Below are positions 9,298 through 19,446 of a DNA stretch of 29,970 nucleotides, one piece after another. Location of the stretch: positions 1,254 to 31,223 of the forward strand of contig JADGJC010000405.1 in the NCBI GenBank assembly GCA_027596075.1, read 5' to 3'. The first letter of the stretch is position 1; each line of letters begins with the position of its first letter. The position numbers and the translations under genes were made by a program. This DNA comes from Rhizophlyctis rosea. Taxonomy: Eukaryota > Chytridiomycota > Chytridiomycetes > Rhizophlyctidales > Rhizophlyctidaceae. The notes under the pieces were generated by a model, which ran no database searches, was not told the origin of the DNA, and saw only the letters and a program-made list of their open reading frames with translations.

Positions 9298-10899
9298 ACA
9301 GCAGAGAGGGGATAGTGAAGCAGGGCTGCACATGTGTCCTCTTTGGTGGAAACCCGAAGGAAGTGGTTGCATGGACATTTTGAGATCGACCAATGGTGTG
9401 GAAATTTGTTGATGAGTTTGGAGCGAATGTGGAAATGAGAAATGGCAAGCCAGGAATTGGTTGGTGGGTGGTGGGTCCTCTTGCTATTTAGTATTGGGTG
9501 GACTTGAGTGGATGAATCAGTCTGACGCAAAGTAAATAGATGCACGTGAACTTTATGTCAGCATGAAGTTGATATCACCAAACGGGTGATTCATCTACTG
9601 ATGATCAGGATGGATGACGTTGCATCGAACTGGACAGCAGACTATGTCACGCGAGTGTCATCTCGTGTTAGGAAGACCATTCAGACCCGTCTTCTCCCCA
9701 CATCCTCATCGCCTCTCCAGAGTCTCCACCTCACTCAAACTTCCCTGCTCGACTTGACCATATTTGCATACGACCAGTTGATATATCCTCTTACCACAAA
9801 ACTCTCAACCGACTGGTCCGCCCGCCATGGCTTCGGAAGGTACGCCTTTAGAAAGCTTGAGAAACTTTGCCAGCATGGGTCGCATTGTACGCAGCTCAAC
9901 TAGCATAACTAACATATTGTGCCTCCCTCCTTCGGACGTTACAAGTCGCCAAAAGGTTCATATTCCAAAACCTGCTATCTGCAGTCCCGACAGAAAGGGT
10001 AGGATACTCTGCCGGTGTTTGCTGATCCGGTAACTGCGCCAACTCAATTCCATATATGTCACTTCCATTTTTGTGTAGACTCTCTGCCTACTCATACTGG
10101 CGAAAAAGAGAATGACTTACCACACTGTGTACCTCTTGATGGAGGCCATTACGGAAAACAAACCTGGCTCGCGCGTCCCGTGCATGTTCTCGCACGTACA
10201 CAACACACCTTTCGAAAAAGAAACATACATTGTCACCGTCGACATTGAAAGCCGAGTTTCTCTTGTGTATGAGTTTCTCGTCAAAAGGCCCTTCGGAGAT
10301 CAATCAACAAAAAGGCTCGGAGTGTTGGCCGTCAGTGGCAGGCCGTCCACCAGCAGGTAAGATGGCAGTGGTGACCCATATTACGCCGGTTTGCTTTTGG
10401 TTGGAGAGCGGGTTGGGGGGGTTTGAAGGAGAAGAGTGGTGAAGCGGCTTTTCAGATGATTCTCTGCTTTGTCAATGGGACTTGGTGGGTCGGTTATCTG
10501 TGGAGCGGCAGACAAGGGGTTGAGTTGGTTTAAGGGCTTTTGTCGGATGCATGTAACGAGTTTGAGCTTGCGGTATAACTGGAACATCAACACATTGAAT
10601 CGCGCATATCATCGACAAGGTCAGCACATCTGAAAGCCTTGCAGCTCTGTACATCCGTCCGGGGATGGATTTGTCTGCAAAGGTGAGTATCTGTGCCCCC
10701 TTCGTCACATGGGTTGCGCGATGTCAGGGCATGATGGATGATGGATCTGTGGAAGGGATGAATGCGGACGGGATGGGACGTTGGAATGCATTGCAGCTTC
10801 GGATGTGGTATCACCGGAAAGCGTGGCCATTACTCACCTTGGTTTCTCCGCATTCTTTTGCACCTCAATAGTGTTCCGCCTCGAACAAACCCGGATGCG
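9298..10899. other. No confident gene; possible exon near 9590-9850
   Basis: A frame of about 105 codons at 9586-9903 has a C-rich middle typical of coding exons here and reaches a GTACGC donor-like site near 9840, but no family is recognised and no partner exon fits. The short frame MDLSAK (from 10665), with a GTGAGT donor at 10683, could be a first exon of the gene at 10.9 kb, but its phase does not match the next exon by the obvious acceptor. A dispersed repeat copy lies at 10271-10330. Confidence 0.3.
10271..10330 (+). repeat. Dispersed repeat, copy A
   Basis: About 60 bp aligning with 13771-13840 on the same strand. Shared core: CCCTT-CGG, then ATCAATCAACAAAAAGGCTCG (CCAATCAACA in the other copy), then GTGTTGGC (GTGTTAGC). 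The two copies differ in the length of the A run. No ends or target duplications can be defined from two copies. It may be the 3' part of a larger retroelement. Confidence 0.5.
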
Positions 10900-12895
10900 A
10901 TGCACGCCCTCGCCGCACTCCTCGAGGAGTACGGGTCAGATCAGGACAAGTAAGTCTCCCACTTTACATTATTTGGTTGCTGTGACGTGCTTTCTCTTCT
11001 TGACATCAACGTGCTCCGATGTTAACCTCCTTTCCTTCGATTCCTCAGAGAATATCATGGTACCCGTTGGTACTCCCCGAGCTATCTGCCCGGATACGTC
11101 TTTGCGTACACATCACCACCGACCAAATCATCCTCATCACCATCAACAACAAAGACATGTACATCTACAGTGGCTGGTGGCAAAGGCAAATCTGGTGCTG
11201 CTGCTGTCAAAGGTGGCAAGCACGCCGTCACGACGAAGACGTCTTCATCTACAATGGCTGGTGGCAAAGGTGACAAAGGCAAATCTGGTGCTGCTGCTGT
11301 CAAGGCTGGCAAGCCCCGCCAAGTCCTGCTCGGGTGGTGCGGCATCGGTTGGTGCTGGGACGAAGAAAACTGCGAAAGGTATGGTCATTGTGTAGCTTTA
11401 CTTGTTGGTGGATGGGGGTAGTTCCAGTGCGAAAAGATATAGTGGAAAGGGTCGAATGAAAGCTTTTCGCTAATTCCAGTATATCTCCACCATTTTTCAG
11501 TACCTGGCGAAGCGTACAACGGTGCCGACATGGACTTGCAAGAACCGCAGAGTATCGCAGGAAAGAAAAATGCGCAATCCGTCTGCATCGACCAGTCGTT
11601 ATAGGCAGTGGATACGAACGGCCATCATCCGTCATGTAAGCGTTGGAGCTTGGAGTTATGCATAACCGATCGGACGTGTCTAACCGCTTGCGCGTTGTCA
11701 GGGTGAACCCAAGGGATCCTCGTATGCTGCCATTAAGGAATATGTGTTGACGAACTATAAGGTACAGGGGGGAGTCTCCACTTCATCGTTGTCTTGTTAA
11801 GTTGTCGATTTATTGTGATTGAAAGCAGTGATTGCTCACATGTTTCATTCTTTTTCTGTCATGCCTATATGCGTAGATTTCGAACCCAGACCTGGCGAAA
11901 AAGACCATTGTGAGGAATATCAAGGATGGCGTTGCTGCTGGGGAGTATGAGCAGATTAAGAGAGGGGGGAGGGTCACTTTGGGGAAGGTATGTTTTTGTA
12001 GTTTGGTTGATTCGATCTTGGTGTCGGTCTTTGGGGTTTCGTTGTATCGCACTGCGAAATACTCACTTTGACGTTTGCTTTCCTTCTCAACTATATAGGA
12101 TGCAAAACTTTTGATCGGACAAACTTCGTGTAAGTCCTTTTTTGCATTCGTGGATGATGCCGCCGTCCTATCTGCACATCCATTTTCTGATGAAATCATC
12201 TTCCTTACAGACAACTTGTACATGAAGAACGAGCTCCCCAAGGTCAAGGCCGCCAACCTGGGCATCGCGCACACGGTCGCATTCGGAATGGTATGTGTGT
12301 GCACAGTTCTTGAATCCATTGATGGATATTGTCTAAGCCAGGACGGCATGTCTTTCGCAGGTTGCACGGAATTGGAGAGAACTCCCGAAGGAAGTGAAGA
12401 TGGCAATGCCTCCCGTAGGTTAGTTATGTGTTCGCGTCTTTAGTGCAACCATACCTCGTCATTCCGAAGATCACTCGACTGACTCGCACTTTGTTGATTA
12501 TTGTCAGCTGGACATCCAGCAGCGAAATGTAAGTAATCGGAGTCCGTTCTCCAGTATGTTTTTGGCCATATATGGAGCCTAACCAGTATGCTCTTCTCAT
12601 TCCAAACTACCACTACATGAAAACGGAACTGCCGAAAGTCAAGGCTGCTCAACCTTCGTTGTCGGCGGCGGAGGGGCTCGCGATGGTAAGTGTTACGGGT
12701 CTAATTCTCCTCAGCCCGTATCAACAAGGATCCGTCACTAAACTATGCCGCCTATTCCAGGTCCGTGACAGTTGGAAACGGGCTCCTAAATACCGGAAGA
12801 ATGGCATCGTCCCCGTCGACGAACAAATCCGGCAAAATCAGGCCCAGCGGAAGGAAAAGAAGGAGAAGGCGCCCGTTGTTGGGGGAGGATTGTAG
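10900..12895 (+). CDS. H15-HMG-HMG chromatin protein, possibly disrupted
   Basis: Exons: 10900-10949, 11049-11378, 11501-11635, 11702-11761, 11877-11987, 12099-12129, 12211-12290, 12361-12414, 12508-12528, 12587-12685, 12761-12895. Early residues contain WYSPSYLPGY, then two Lys/Ala/Gly-rich repeats (AGGKGKSGAAAVKGGK and AGGKGDKGKSGAAAVKAGK), like an H1 tail. H15 follows: SRYRQWIRTAIIRH, GEPKGSSYAAIKEYVLTNYK, KKTIVRNIKDGVAAGEYEQI. Two HMG/YABBY-like boxes then come (NLYMKNELPKVKAAN..MVARNWRELPKE and HYMKTELPKVKAAQ..MVRDSWKRAPKY). From 11702 onward phases agree. Before that they do not: the run CCCC near 11314-11317 seems one base too long, and entry into the H15 exon is also off by one unless the acceptor is at 11546-ish. 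A TAG ends the frame at 12893. The start is uncertain; 10900 is the first in-frame Met. Confidence 0.65.
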
Positions 12896-13189
12896 GATGG
12901 GGAGTTGGGGGGCGGGATGGGAGCAGATCCATTTGCGGGGAGTAAGGAGTCGCATACCGTGAATGATGATGACGACGAGGAGGATGAGGTGCCGTTGGTG
13001 GGGACGAAGAAGAATCTTTTGGGGGCGGGGGGTGGGGCCGCGGCGGTGGAAGTGAAAGCTAAGGATGCGAGTGCAAGTGATGGGAAAATGAGGCAGGCGG
13101 TGGGGGGATCAAGAAGCACGGTCGTTAGGGCTCGGAGGGGGGTGGAGGTGTTGAAGGAGGGAGGGCCGGTGTGTAGGGGGTTGGTTTGA
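12896..13189 (+). other. Open acidic tail after the in-frame TAG
   Basis: The frame of the last exon stays open for 97 more codons after the TAG at 12893-12895, up to a TGA at 13187-13189. It encodes an acidic run (NDDDDEEDEVP) followed by an Ala/Gly/Lys/Ser-rich end. An acidic tail after HMG boxes is common, and the related first gene has one (SDEDDEKD) at the matching place. This suggests the TAG is recent, read through, or an error. The stretch is G-rich, so some openness could be chance. Confidence 0.5.
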
Positions 13190-13770
13190 ACATTTGTTTG
13201 TTCAGGTTGATTGGTTGGGAGGGTTGTTTCTTGTATACAGATTTGTTTAGCGGAAGATGGCATAGCACAGTAAATAAAAGCATTGGTTTGATTTGCATGT
13301 AAAATGGTGTGTTGTGACTGTCGGATGTGGTTCGGTGATTGCTTTTGTGCTTGTTCTTCTTTAGATTCGTCATGTGCAACAACTTGTATGGATTCAAGGC
13401 AGGTGTCGTGAGACATGATACCTGCCCCTTGTGAGGCCTGCCCTCGACTAGTCTCGGGCTCAACCCCGAATGTGAGGGTGCCAGGTAGTAGGACCTGTGC
13501 CCTGGAAGTTCACTCCCCGTGGCACTAGCTCTTTCACGCACCGGTTATCGCTTGTCAGCAAATCAAGTCACTCAAAATATATCTTCCTGGCGTGGGTTGA
13601 TCGAATCATCAAATGACATTATGCTTTACCAAAAGAGAGCTGGAGGAACAATACAGGACGGAGAACTTTGCGAGATCTGGGCAATCGGGAGACCTCGCTC
13701 CGAGTGAAAGTGGGAGAACCGATATCAGTCGTGACGGGGTTGAGGTTCAGAGTCCGCAATCCGCATTGTA

Positions 13771-13840
13771 CGATTTCCTTTTGTGTAGAAACCCTTTGGG
13801 TGACCAATCAACAAAAAAAAAAAGGCTCGATGTGTTAGCT
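13771..13840 (+). repeat. Dispersed repeat, copy B
   Basis: Second copy of the element at 10271-10330, with a longer A run (11 A) between CCAATCAAC and GGCTCGATGTG. The surrounding 13190-14449 interval holds no recognised gene. A hairpin-capable palindrome GGCAGGT/ACCTGCC is at 13398-13404/13420-13426. Confidence 0.5.
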
Positions 13841-14449
13841 TTAAATGAAGCCTATGCACGGTATGATCAATGGTGCGAGCTAAACAGTTTGATGCGCGGC
13901 ATATGAATGGAGTATGGTTATTCCAGTGGAGGCTAGTGTGGTTGGCGCCAATTGCATGATGTTGGACGACAACCACAGGCTCCCGAGTTCGGGGCGTCGC
14001 TTCATGGCATCAGATGGGATTTCAATTTTTCCATCTGTTCGCTCCTTTTCTTAGGTTGAATATCTTGAACGTAACCATGTTTCGACATTTTGAAGAAAAA
14101 GAAATTGCTACTAATATGAGGATGAGAGTGTATTCGATCTGCTTACTGGATTGGCATCTGCCACGATTTTCAGAGTTTTGGGCTTTCAGCAAACGCACGT
14201 CACACACTTCACCCCCTGCGAAACGGTGTAGATTTTTGAGACGGATGCTAGGTATGTGAAGAAGGAAAACGGAGCCAGCAGACGGAATAGCAAGCAGATC
14301 TTAATGTGATGTGACCTCTGCGTATATGCATCGGTCAAAAGCCAAAAGGCGAAAGGGAAAAATGGGATGGTGCACAAAAAGCTCCAAAGAAAGAAGGGCA
14401 AAATGAGATGGTGGACAAAAAGCTCCAAAAGAAAGAAAGGGAAAAAGAA

Positions 14450-14531
14450 CGTCGCCTGCAGGATTCGAACCTGCGCTCCCAGAAGGAAATGGCTTAGCAG
14501 GCCACCGCGTTAACCACTCCGCCAAAGCGAC
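14450..14531 (-). tRNA. tRNA-Ser(GCU)
   Basis: An 82-nt cloverleaf on the minus strand. The acceptor stem is GTCGCTT with AGGCGAC and discriminator G, the base expected for serine. The D region is TGGCGGAGTGGTTAACGC, a good A box. The anticodon stem GTGGC/GCCAT carries loop CTGCTAA with anticodon GCT, reading AGC and AGU codons. A long variable arm (class II) follows, then the T arm GCAGG-TTCGAAT-CCTGC, which is also the B box. No intron is present. All isotype features agree, so this is taken as a functional gene. A run of A/T follows on the 3' side only loosely; no clear T4 terminator was mapped. Confidence 0.93.
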
Positions 14532-14834
14532 TTGTTGTACCTGTATTTATTACGTAGAACATACTCAAAAAGAGAATTTCTTGGTGTAAAGTGACTGTGC
14601 CATCCCACCGTCCCCAAGAATCATTACGGCCCATGGTTCACGTCCCATTCACAATTCATACCCGTCATTCTCAACAACGTCGCCACATTCAAAGACACCC
14701 ATCTCAACGCAACAAACAGCACTAAACAGCATTAGGGTATACCAAATCACAAATCACAACCACACGCAAAAACACTCATTCCACCCCTTATATCAAAACC
14801 TCTCCAAACCAACACAAACCGCCACTCCACCGCA
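14532..14834. other. Intergenic, nothing identified
   Basis: About 300 bp between tRNA-Ser and the 3' end of the PCMT gene on the same strand. It is A/C-rich on the plus strand (T/G-rich in the PCMT direction), as expected for a 3' UTR. No conserved site was recognised. Confidence 0.4.
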
Positions 14835-16194
14835 TCACCACTCACTCCCACCACCAACCTGCTCCTCCCTTCCCGTCAATGGAACATAAATAACACCCAT
14901 AAGCTCCGTAACATTAAACACGCCCTCTTCATCCTTATCGTACTGGCAAAGACTTTGGTCTGCGCGGCCGACAGGGATGACCATCCGGCCGGGGGATTGG
15001 AGTTGTTCGAGGAGCTGCATGCAAGTCGTGGTTAGCGCGGATGTTGCAGGTGAAACGCTGTGACGACAGAGTTGCTTGGAGGACGGGGGAACTTACGGCT
15101 TTTGGGACTGGATGGGCTGCGGCTCCTGTTGCGATGAAAGTCGTGGCGTTTAGAACGCGAAATATTTGATCAGACGTGACAGGAAGCACTTACCGACGTG
15201 AATCGCATCGTATGGTGCGAACTTCGGGTATCCTTGTCGGCCATCTCCAACTGTCAAAGATGTTCAGAGACATCCGCAATCACCATTCGTAAAGACACAT
15301 ATGGTCGCTTGTCTGGCCTACCAACGACGTCTATCCGGCCAGATTGCAAGGATTCCGGGTGATCATTCTGGATATTTTGCCTGCTGCTCTCAACCTTGGA
15401 ACAAAATCGATATGGGAATGTGTAGGGCAGTGCATGCTGTTGCGACCGCAAATACTGACCAACTCCGGGATGTGCTCAATCCCAATCACCTTTCCTTTCG
15501 GTCCGACCATGTGAGCCTGTACATAGTGAAGGACGTCAATAGATACATCACGCTGTACAAATACTCATTCATCAAGAGGGACGTACCATACATGCCGTCA
15601 GATATCCGGATCCGGATCCGACATCTGTGACATGATGTCAATACCAATAAGTAAATATTCCGTCCCACCAATGTATCAACCCACCCAAAACATGTGCACC
15701 ATCCTTCAAAAAGGGCTCCAAAACTTCCAGTGCATGCGCATGCATATGAGGAGCGGAGATCGTCGCGGCTGGCATTGGATGTAGGAATTACTTATGAGGG
15801 TGATTGGTACGAAACGGGAATATGGTTGGTTTGTTTACCATATCCGATCTAAGAATAGCTTCACGCGTCAAACAAGATGATCAAACCATTTCGACGGGCA
15901 TCACTGAACCTCACCGGCTGCGGACTATCTTGATACGGGTTGGAAGGCATATAGTTTGCTCTGTCCACCTGTACCTTCCGTCAACGATTACTCCTCAACC
16001 AACTGCAGCTTGTCAAACCACACACCGCTCTCATCGCCGCCTCCACACGCGCCGTTTGAACGATTCCCGCTCCTATATGTCCAGACGTGTACGTGGTGAG
16101 TGTCTCGCGGAAGAAGCAGTTGCAACAACGCCAACATACCCTTCATATTATCCACGAGTTCGTTGTTGGTTCTCCCACTACACCGCCAAGCCAT
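14835..16194 (-). CDS. PCMT1: Protein-L-isoaspartate O-methyltransferase
   Basis: This SAM-dependent enzyme methylates isoaspartyl residues in aged proteins and starts their repair; it is normally cytosolic. Exons on the minus strand, in plus coordinates: 16140-16194, 16026-16072, 15915-15968, 15839-15848, 15685-15768, 15587-15624, 15460-15516, 15322-15394, 15194-15250, 15097-15125, 14835-15014. They total 684 nt and encode 227 aa, the same length as human PCMT1. Seen in order: MAWRCSGRTNNELVDNMK, VDRANYMPSNPYQDSPQP, IGYAATISAPHMHAHALE (substrate loop), LDVGSGSGYLTACM (SAM motif I), GKVIGIEHIPEL, VVGDGRQGYPKFAPYDAIHVG (post-I), and the C-terminal LMGVIYVPLTGREEQ. The fourth coding exon is only 10 nt. 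Introns are mostly 60-90 nt. The start is the family-typical MAWR, and the gene is divergent from the HET gene. Every catalytic landmark is present, so it should be active. Confidence 0.95.
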
Positions 16195-16830
16195 TGAGGA
16201 GAAGACGCGAGCGGATGTCTGGGAAGTGGTTAAAGCGGTGAGGGCTGGTGAGGCGCGACAGAGGAAGAGTGCGGTGCGTCTAAGGTGAGGTAGCATACGA
16301 GTGGGAAAGCGAAGTTTAATAGTTGCGTGGACGCGATGGAGATATCGAATGGGAAAAACGATTTGTTGGGGAACGAAGTTGGGAGAGAGTGGGCACAAGG
16401 TCAAGGCTGCCCTGTGCCACCACCCAGCAGGTCAGGGTCCTATTGACTGGGGGTCCTATCACTGCCATGTTTTGTGGTTTTGCACGACTCACATGTTGCC
16501 TTTGGTGCAACAGGCCGCGGGTCTGGTGCGACTTTCGGAAACGGGCGGTTTGTGGTCTGCGAAGTTCTGCGCTGCCTCGCAATCTTCTTTCTCTCCTCTA
16601 ATTTCCGGCTCACAAGTCCACAGCTGATTGGCTTCTCTGTGCTGTCGAAACGACGCGTCTTCTCGAGTAGTTCAAGGTGAGGTGTGTTTTCCGGTGTGCG
16701 TGAGCTTCGATTGAGGCAGCAGCAGAATATTGCCCCTCCCTCACCAAACCGCTCAGACTCCCACCTTTCTTACCTTTCTTCAAACAGGATCCGATTTGTT
16801 GAATATCTATTTAGAGAACAAGGCTTTTTG
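16195..16830. promoter_or_regulatory. Divergent upstream region shared by PCMT and HET genes
   Basis: The two start codons at 16194 (minus) and 16831 (plus) are 636 bp apart with no recognised gene between them. Both promoters must lie here or overlap upstream transcripts. I could not place a TATA box or known factor site. A near-direct repeat GGGTCCTAT occurs at about 16435 and 16451. The open frame in front of the HET gene extends upstream to 16684 but lacks support. Confidence 0.4.
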
Positions 16831-18909
16831 ATGGGGTCAAAATCCTCAAAGATTCGTCGACAGGCCCGTCGCAGCAAGTACGTTTCTTCAAACGCGGCGC
16901 AAGCTCAAGGTAAACAATACAATCCCCCTGCATCGATCAGAATATATAGTATCTCAATGCTAATGCGATACATTTCAGCACAACTGGCATCTGACCCAAC
17001 GCCAGAAAGTCCATACATATCTGCCCTTCGAAAGCTGATCACACACATACTGGCCAACAATGCATCGCTGATGAAAGACCCGTACGGTCTCGCCACTGCA
17101 ATCATTGAAACGCCCACAAGATCCGCAACCCCTGAGCCTCGCGCCGCGCAAGGTCTCCGCGAATACGCCGCACTGCGTTTGTGCGAATTCGCCCGCTCCG
17201 ACGAGTACCATGATTACCATGATATGCTGGACCGCCTGTTTCTAGAATTGGAAGAAGACGGCCAATTCATGACCGTTGCTGATCTGGAGCCAATGACAGA
17301 TTGGGGCGACATGAGAGATTTTGCTGTGCTGAGTCATGTATGGGGTCATGGTGGAAAGCTTGTTTGTGGTGGATCTTGCTGTGGTGATGAGGACGGGAAT
17401 GAGGAAGACAGTGGTACATGGCCTGGTGCCAGTCATGATTTACCGATTGGCCAGCACCACCTGTGGAAGATCAAGCTAGTGAACCAGCTGATACCGGGAA
17501 AGAAAATCTGGGCTGACTTCGTTCATGTGAACCAAGCTGACCCTCAGATCAAGGGAGTTCAGGTTGGACAGATGGCACAGGTGTACTATCACGCTTCTCA
17601 ATGCGTCATTGTAGCTCCCAAATTGAGCGAGGAGAAAGCAACGCAGCTAGAGTTCATCTTCAAAAGACTCCGTGCAGCCGGGATGGACGGTTGCAACGAT
17701 AACACGCTAAACGACTTCAAAGTTTTACTCTCAATCTACGAAGACGGATGGCTCAACCGCGCCTGGACATCTCAAGAAAGTGGTCTTTCCCAAACCCTCT
17801 CAGCAGCATCACCCATCAACGACGAAAACACTCCGCATTTCATCCCCAACCTCCTCTCAACCCTTATCACCCTCTTCGCCTTCCTCCGCAAAGCAGAAGA
17901 CGTCGCAGCAACCCTCCACCCCTTCGGTCTAGACCTCCATGTCATAGGATACATGCTCTACCGCTTCCGTAACACCTTCACCCAAACCCGCATCGCCGGA
18001 GGTGGTTACCTGAAAGCGGACGGCTTGAGTGGAATCATGTACCGCCGCAACGCTTACTACACCCAAGACCTCATCTACGCCGCTGGATCCCTCCTCCGTC
18101 TTACCTTCCAAGCAGATTATACCTCCGTCCTCCCCGCTTCCACGCTTCTTTTGTCCTGGCTTGCACAATACCCCGAAGATCATAATAAACTCTGGCCCTA
18201 TGGCTTCCAATTCCGCACCGTCCCTACACCGTCGGAACCTGGCACATCCGCACTCCCGCTCATTGGTCTCGAACTCCCTACAACCTCGAACGACGATCCG
18301 ATCGCGGTCGTTAAATCCATTACCCTCGCCGGCATCCACATTACATCTGACATGTATATCGGTACCATTGAAAGAGACCTTGTCTCTAACATGGCTAGCG
18401 AGTCACCATTCCACACGAAAATTCAATACACGGAGAACAACACTGTATCAACAATAGGCGCAGACGACAACCTCTGGAAATCTCTCGAAATGTCTCATTC
18501 GGACCCGGAACCAGTCATACCAGGCATACCCAACTACGAAGCCTCAAACGCCGGTCTCCTCTGTCGACGGATCAAAGACGATGCCAAGTCCGTGCTAGAA
18601 TCAATACAAACACCAACATCAGTGTTGGTATGCTTCCACACAATGGACCTCGCAGAGCAAGTTGCGGGTTGTGTAATTGTCTTGAATATTGAGTTGGGAA
18701 GGGAAGGGGGGAGGGTGCGACTGGTGAGGATTGCTGAGACGAGGGTTGGGTTTTCGATTCGGACTAGGTGGATTGTTGGTGAGGAGGTGGAGAGTGGTGG
18801 AGATGAGGAAGCGATAGATGGGGAAAGGCGATTTAGACTTGTTGGGAATTTGTGGTCTTATACTAGTCGGCATGTTCAAGTGGAGAAGGTGGATTGTCTT
18901 TTGGTGTAA
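16831..18909 (+). CDS. HET-domain protein with N-myristoylation-type start
   Basis: Exons 16831-16909 and 16979-18909, 669 aa. The 69-nt intron (GTAAAC..TTTCAG) is a multiple of three, so the unspliced frame also stays open. The chosen Met starts MGSKSSKIRRQARRSK: Gly2, Ser at positions 3 and 6, and a basic cluster, like Src-type myristoylated membrane anchors. HET motifs are FAVLSHVWG (~residue 141), IWADFVHVNQ (~203) with Gln-Val..Met-x-x-VYYHASQCVIV after it, and WLNRAWTSQE (~284). These match the usual ALSYVWG, WIDALCINQ and WxxRxWxxQE of the heterokaryon-incompatibility family. In filamentous ascomycetes such domains trigger allorecognition cell death; the role here is unknown. The C-terminal ~330 residues have no recognised domain. 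An upstream start at 16684 would hide the myristoylation signal and is less likely. Confidence 0.85.
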   Translation: MGSKSSKIRRQARRSKYVSSNAAQAQGKQYNPPASIRIYSISMLMRYISAQLASDPTPESPYISALRKLITHILANNASLMKDPYGLATAIIETPTRSATPEPRAAQGLREYAALRLCEFARSDEYHDYHDMLDRLFLELEEDGQFMTVADLEPMTDWGDMRDFAVLSHVWGHGGKLVCGGSCCGDEDGNEEDSGTWPGASHDLPIGQHHLWKIKLVNQLIPGKKIWADFVHVNQADPQIKGVQVGQMAQVYYHASQCVIVAPKLSEEKATQLEFIFKRLRAAGMDGCNDNTLNDFKVLLSIYEDGWLNRAWTSQESGLSQTLSAASPINDENTPHFIPNLLSTLITLFAFLRKAEDVAATLHPFGLDLHVIGYMLYRFRNTFTQTRIAGGGYLKADGLSGIMYRRNAYYTQDLIYAAGSLLRLTFQADYTSVLPASTLLLSWLAQYPEDHNKLWPYGFQFRTVPTPSEPGTSALPLIGLELPTTSNDDPIAVVKSITLAGIHITSDMYIGTIERDLVSNMASESPFHTKIQYTENNTVSTIGADDNLWKSLEMSHSDPEPVIPGIPNYEASNAGLLCRRIKDDAKSVLESIQTPTSVLVCFHTMDLAEQVAGCVIVLNIELGREGGRVRLVRIAETRVGFSIRTRWIVGEEVESGGDEEAIDGERRFRLVGNLWSYTSRHVQVEKVDCLLV

Positions 18910-18947
18910 ATAAATGCACAAGGGATCTAAACTGAAAATGAAGACAC

Positions 18948-18953
18948 AATAAA
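18948..18953 (+). terminator. AATAAA polyadenylation signal candidate
   Basis: AATAAA lies 39 nt after the HET gene stop codon. Another AATAAA overlaps the stop itself. Position and sequence fit a eukaryotic poly(A) signal, although fungal 3' ends do not depend strictly on this hexamer. Confidence 0.4.
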
Positions 18954-19446
18954 GGAGTGCCATCAGTCGGATGTTCCGATCGAAGTCCGGGGATCGCTGA
19001 TCATCCACCATTGATCGATGAATGGGCAACACCGTGCAATAAGCTAATTTTTCAGGGTACCTGCATTAGGCTGCATTAGGGTGTTGCGTCATATCCCGCA
19101 AAAACAAATAAAGAAGCCGCTGCAATTTTTTTTCAAACTTGAAGGTGAATCGTGCATATGTATATGAGACACTTACCAGGATTGAAACTGCATTCTTCGC
19201 TGTCTGTCTGAGCACCACTTGTGTAATTCTCTGCTGGTTCTCATCCATGAATCATATCTGATTAGGAGCTCTACTTCTTTGAAAGTTGTTTGGTATCTGA
19301 GACTCTTAGTCACATCAATACTGCCCGCCAAATTCGCAAACTGTTTTCTTTGGGACTGAGAACCTGCTGCTCCCATCCGCTCGACCCACCCACAGCAGAC
19401 CATAGATATCAGTCATACCAGCCTTGCCCGCTACAAACTGAACCCC

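Noticed and set aside
13398..13426. Hairpin GGCAGGT/ACCTGCC
   Set aside because: Perfect 7-bp stem with a small inner stem, about 210 bp after the H15 gene, but single copy with no known motif or covariation support.
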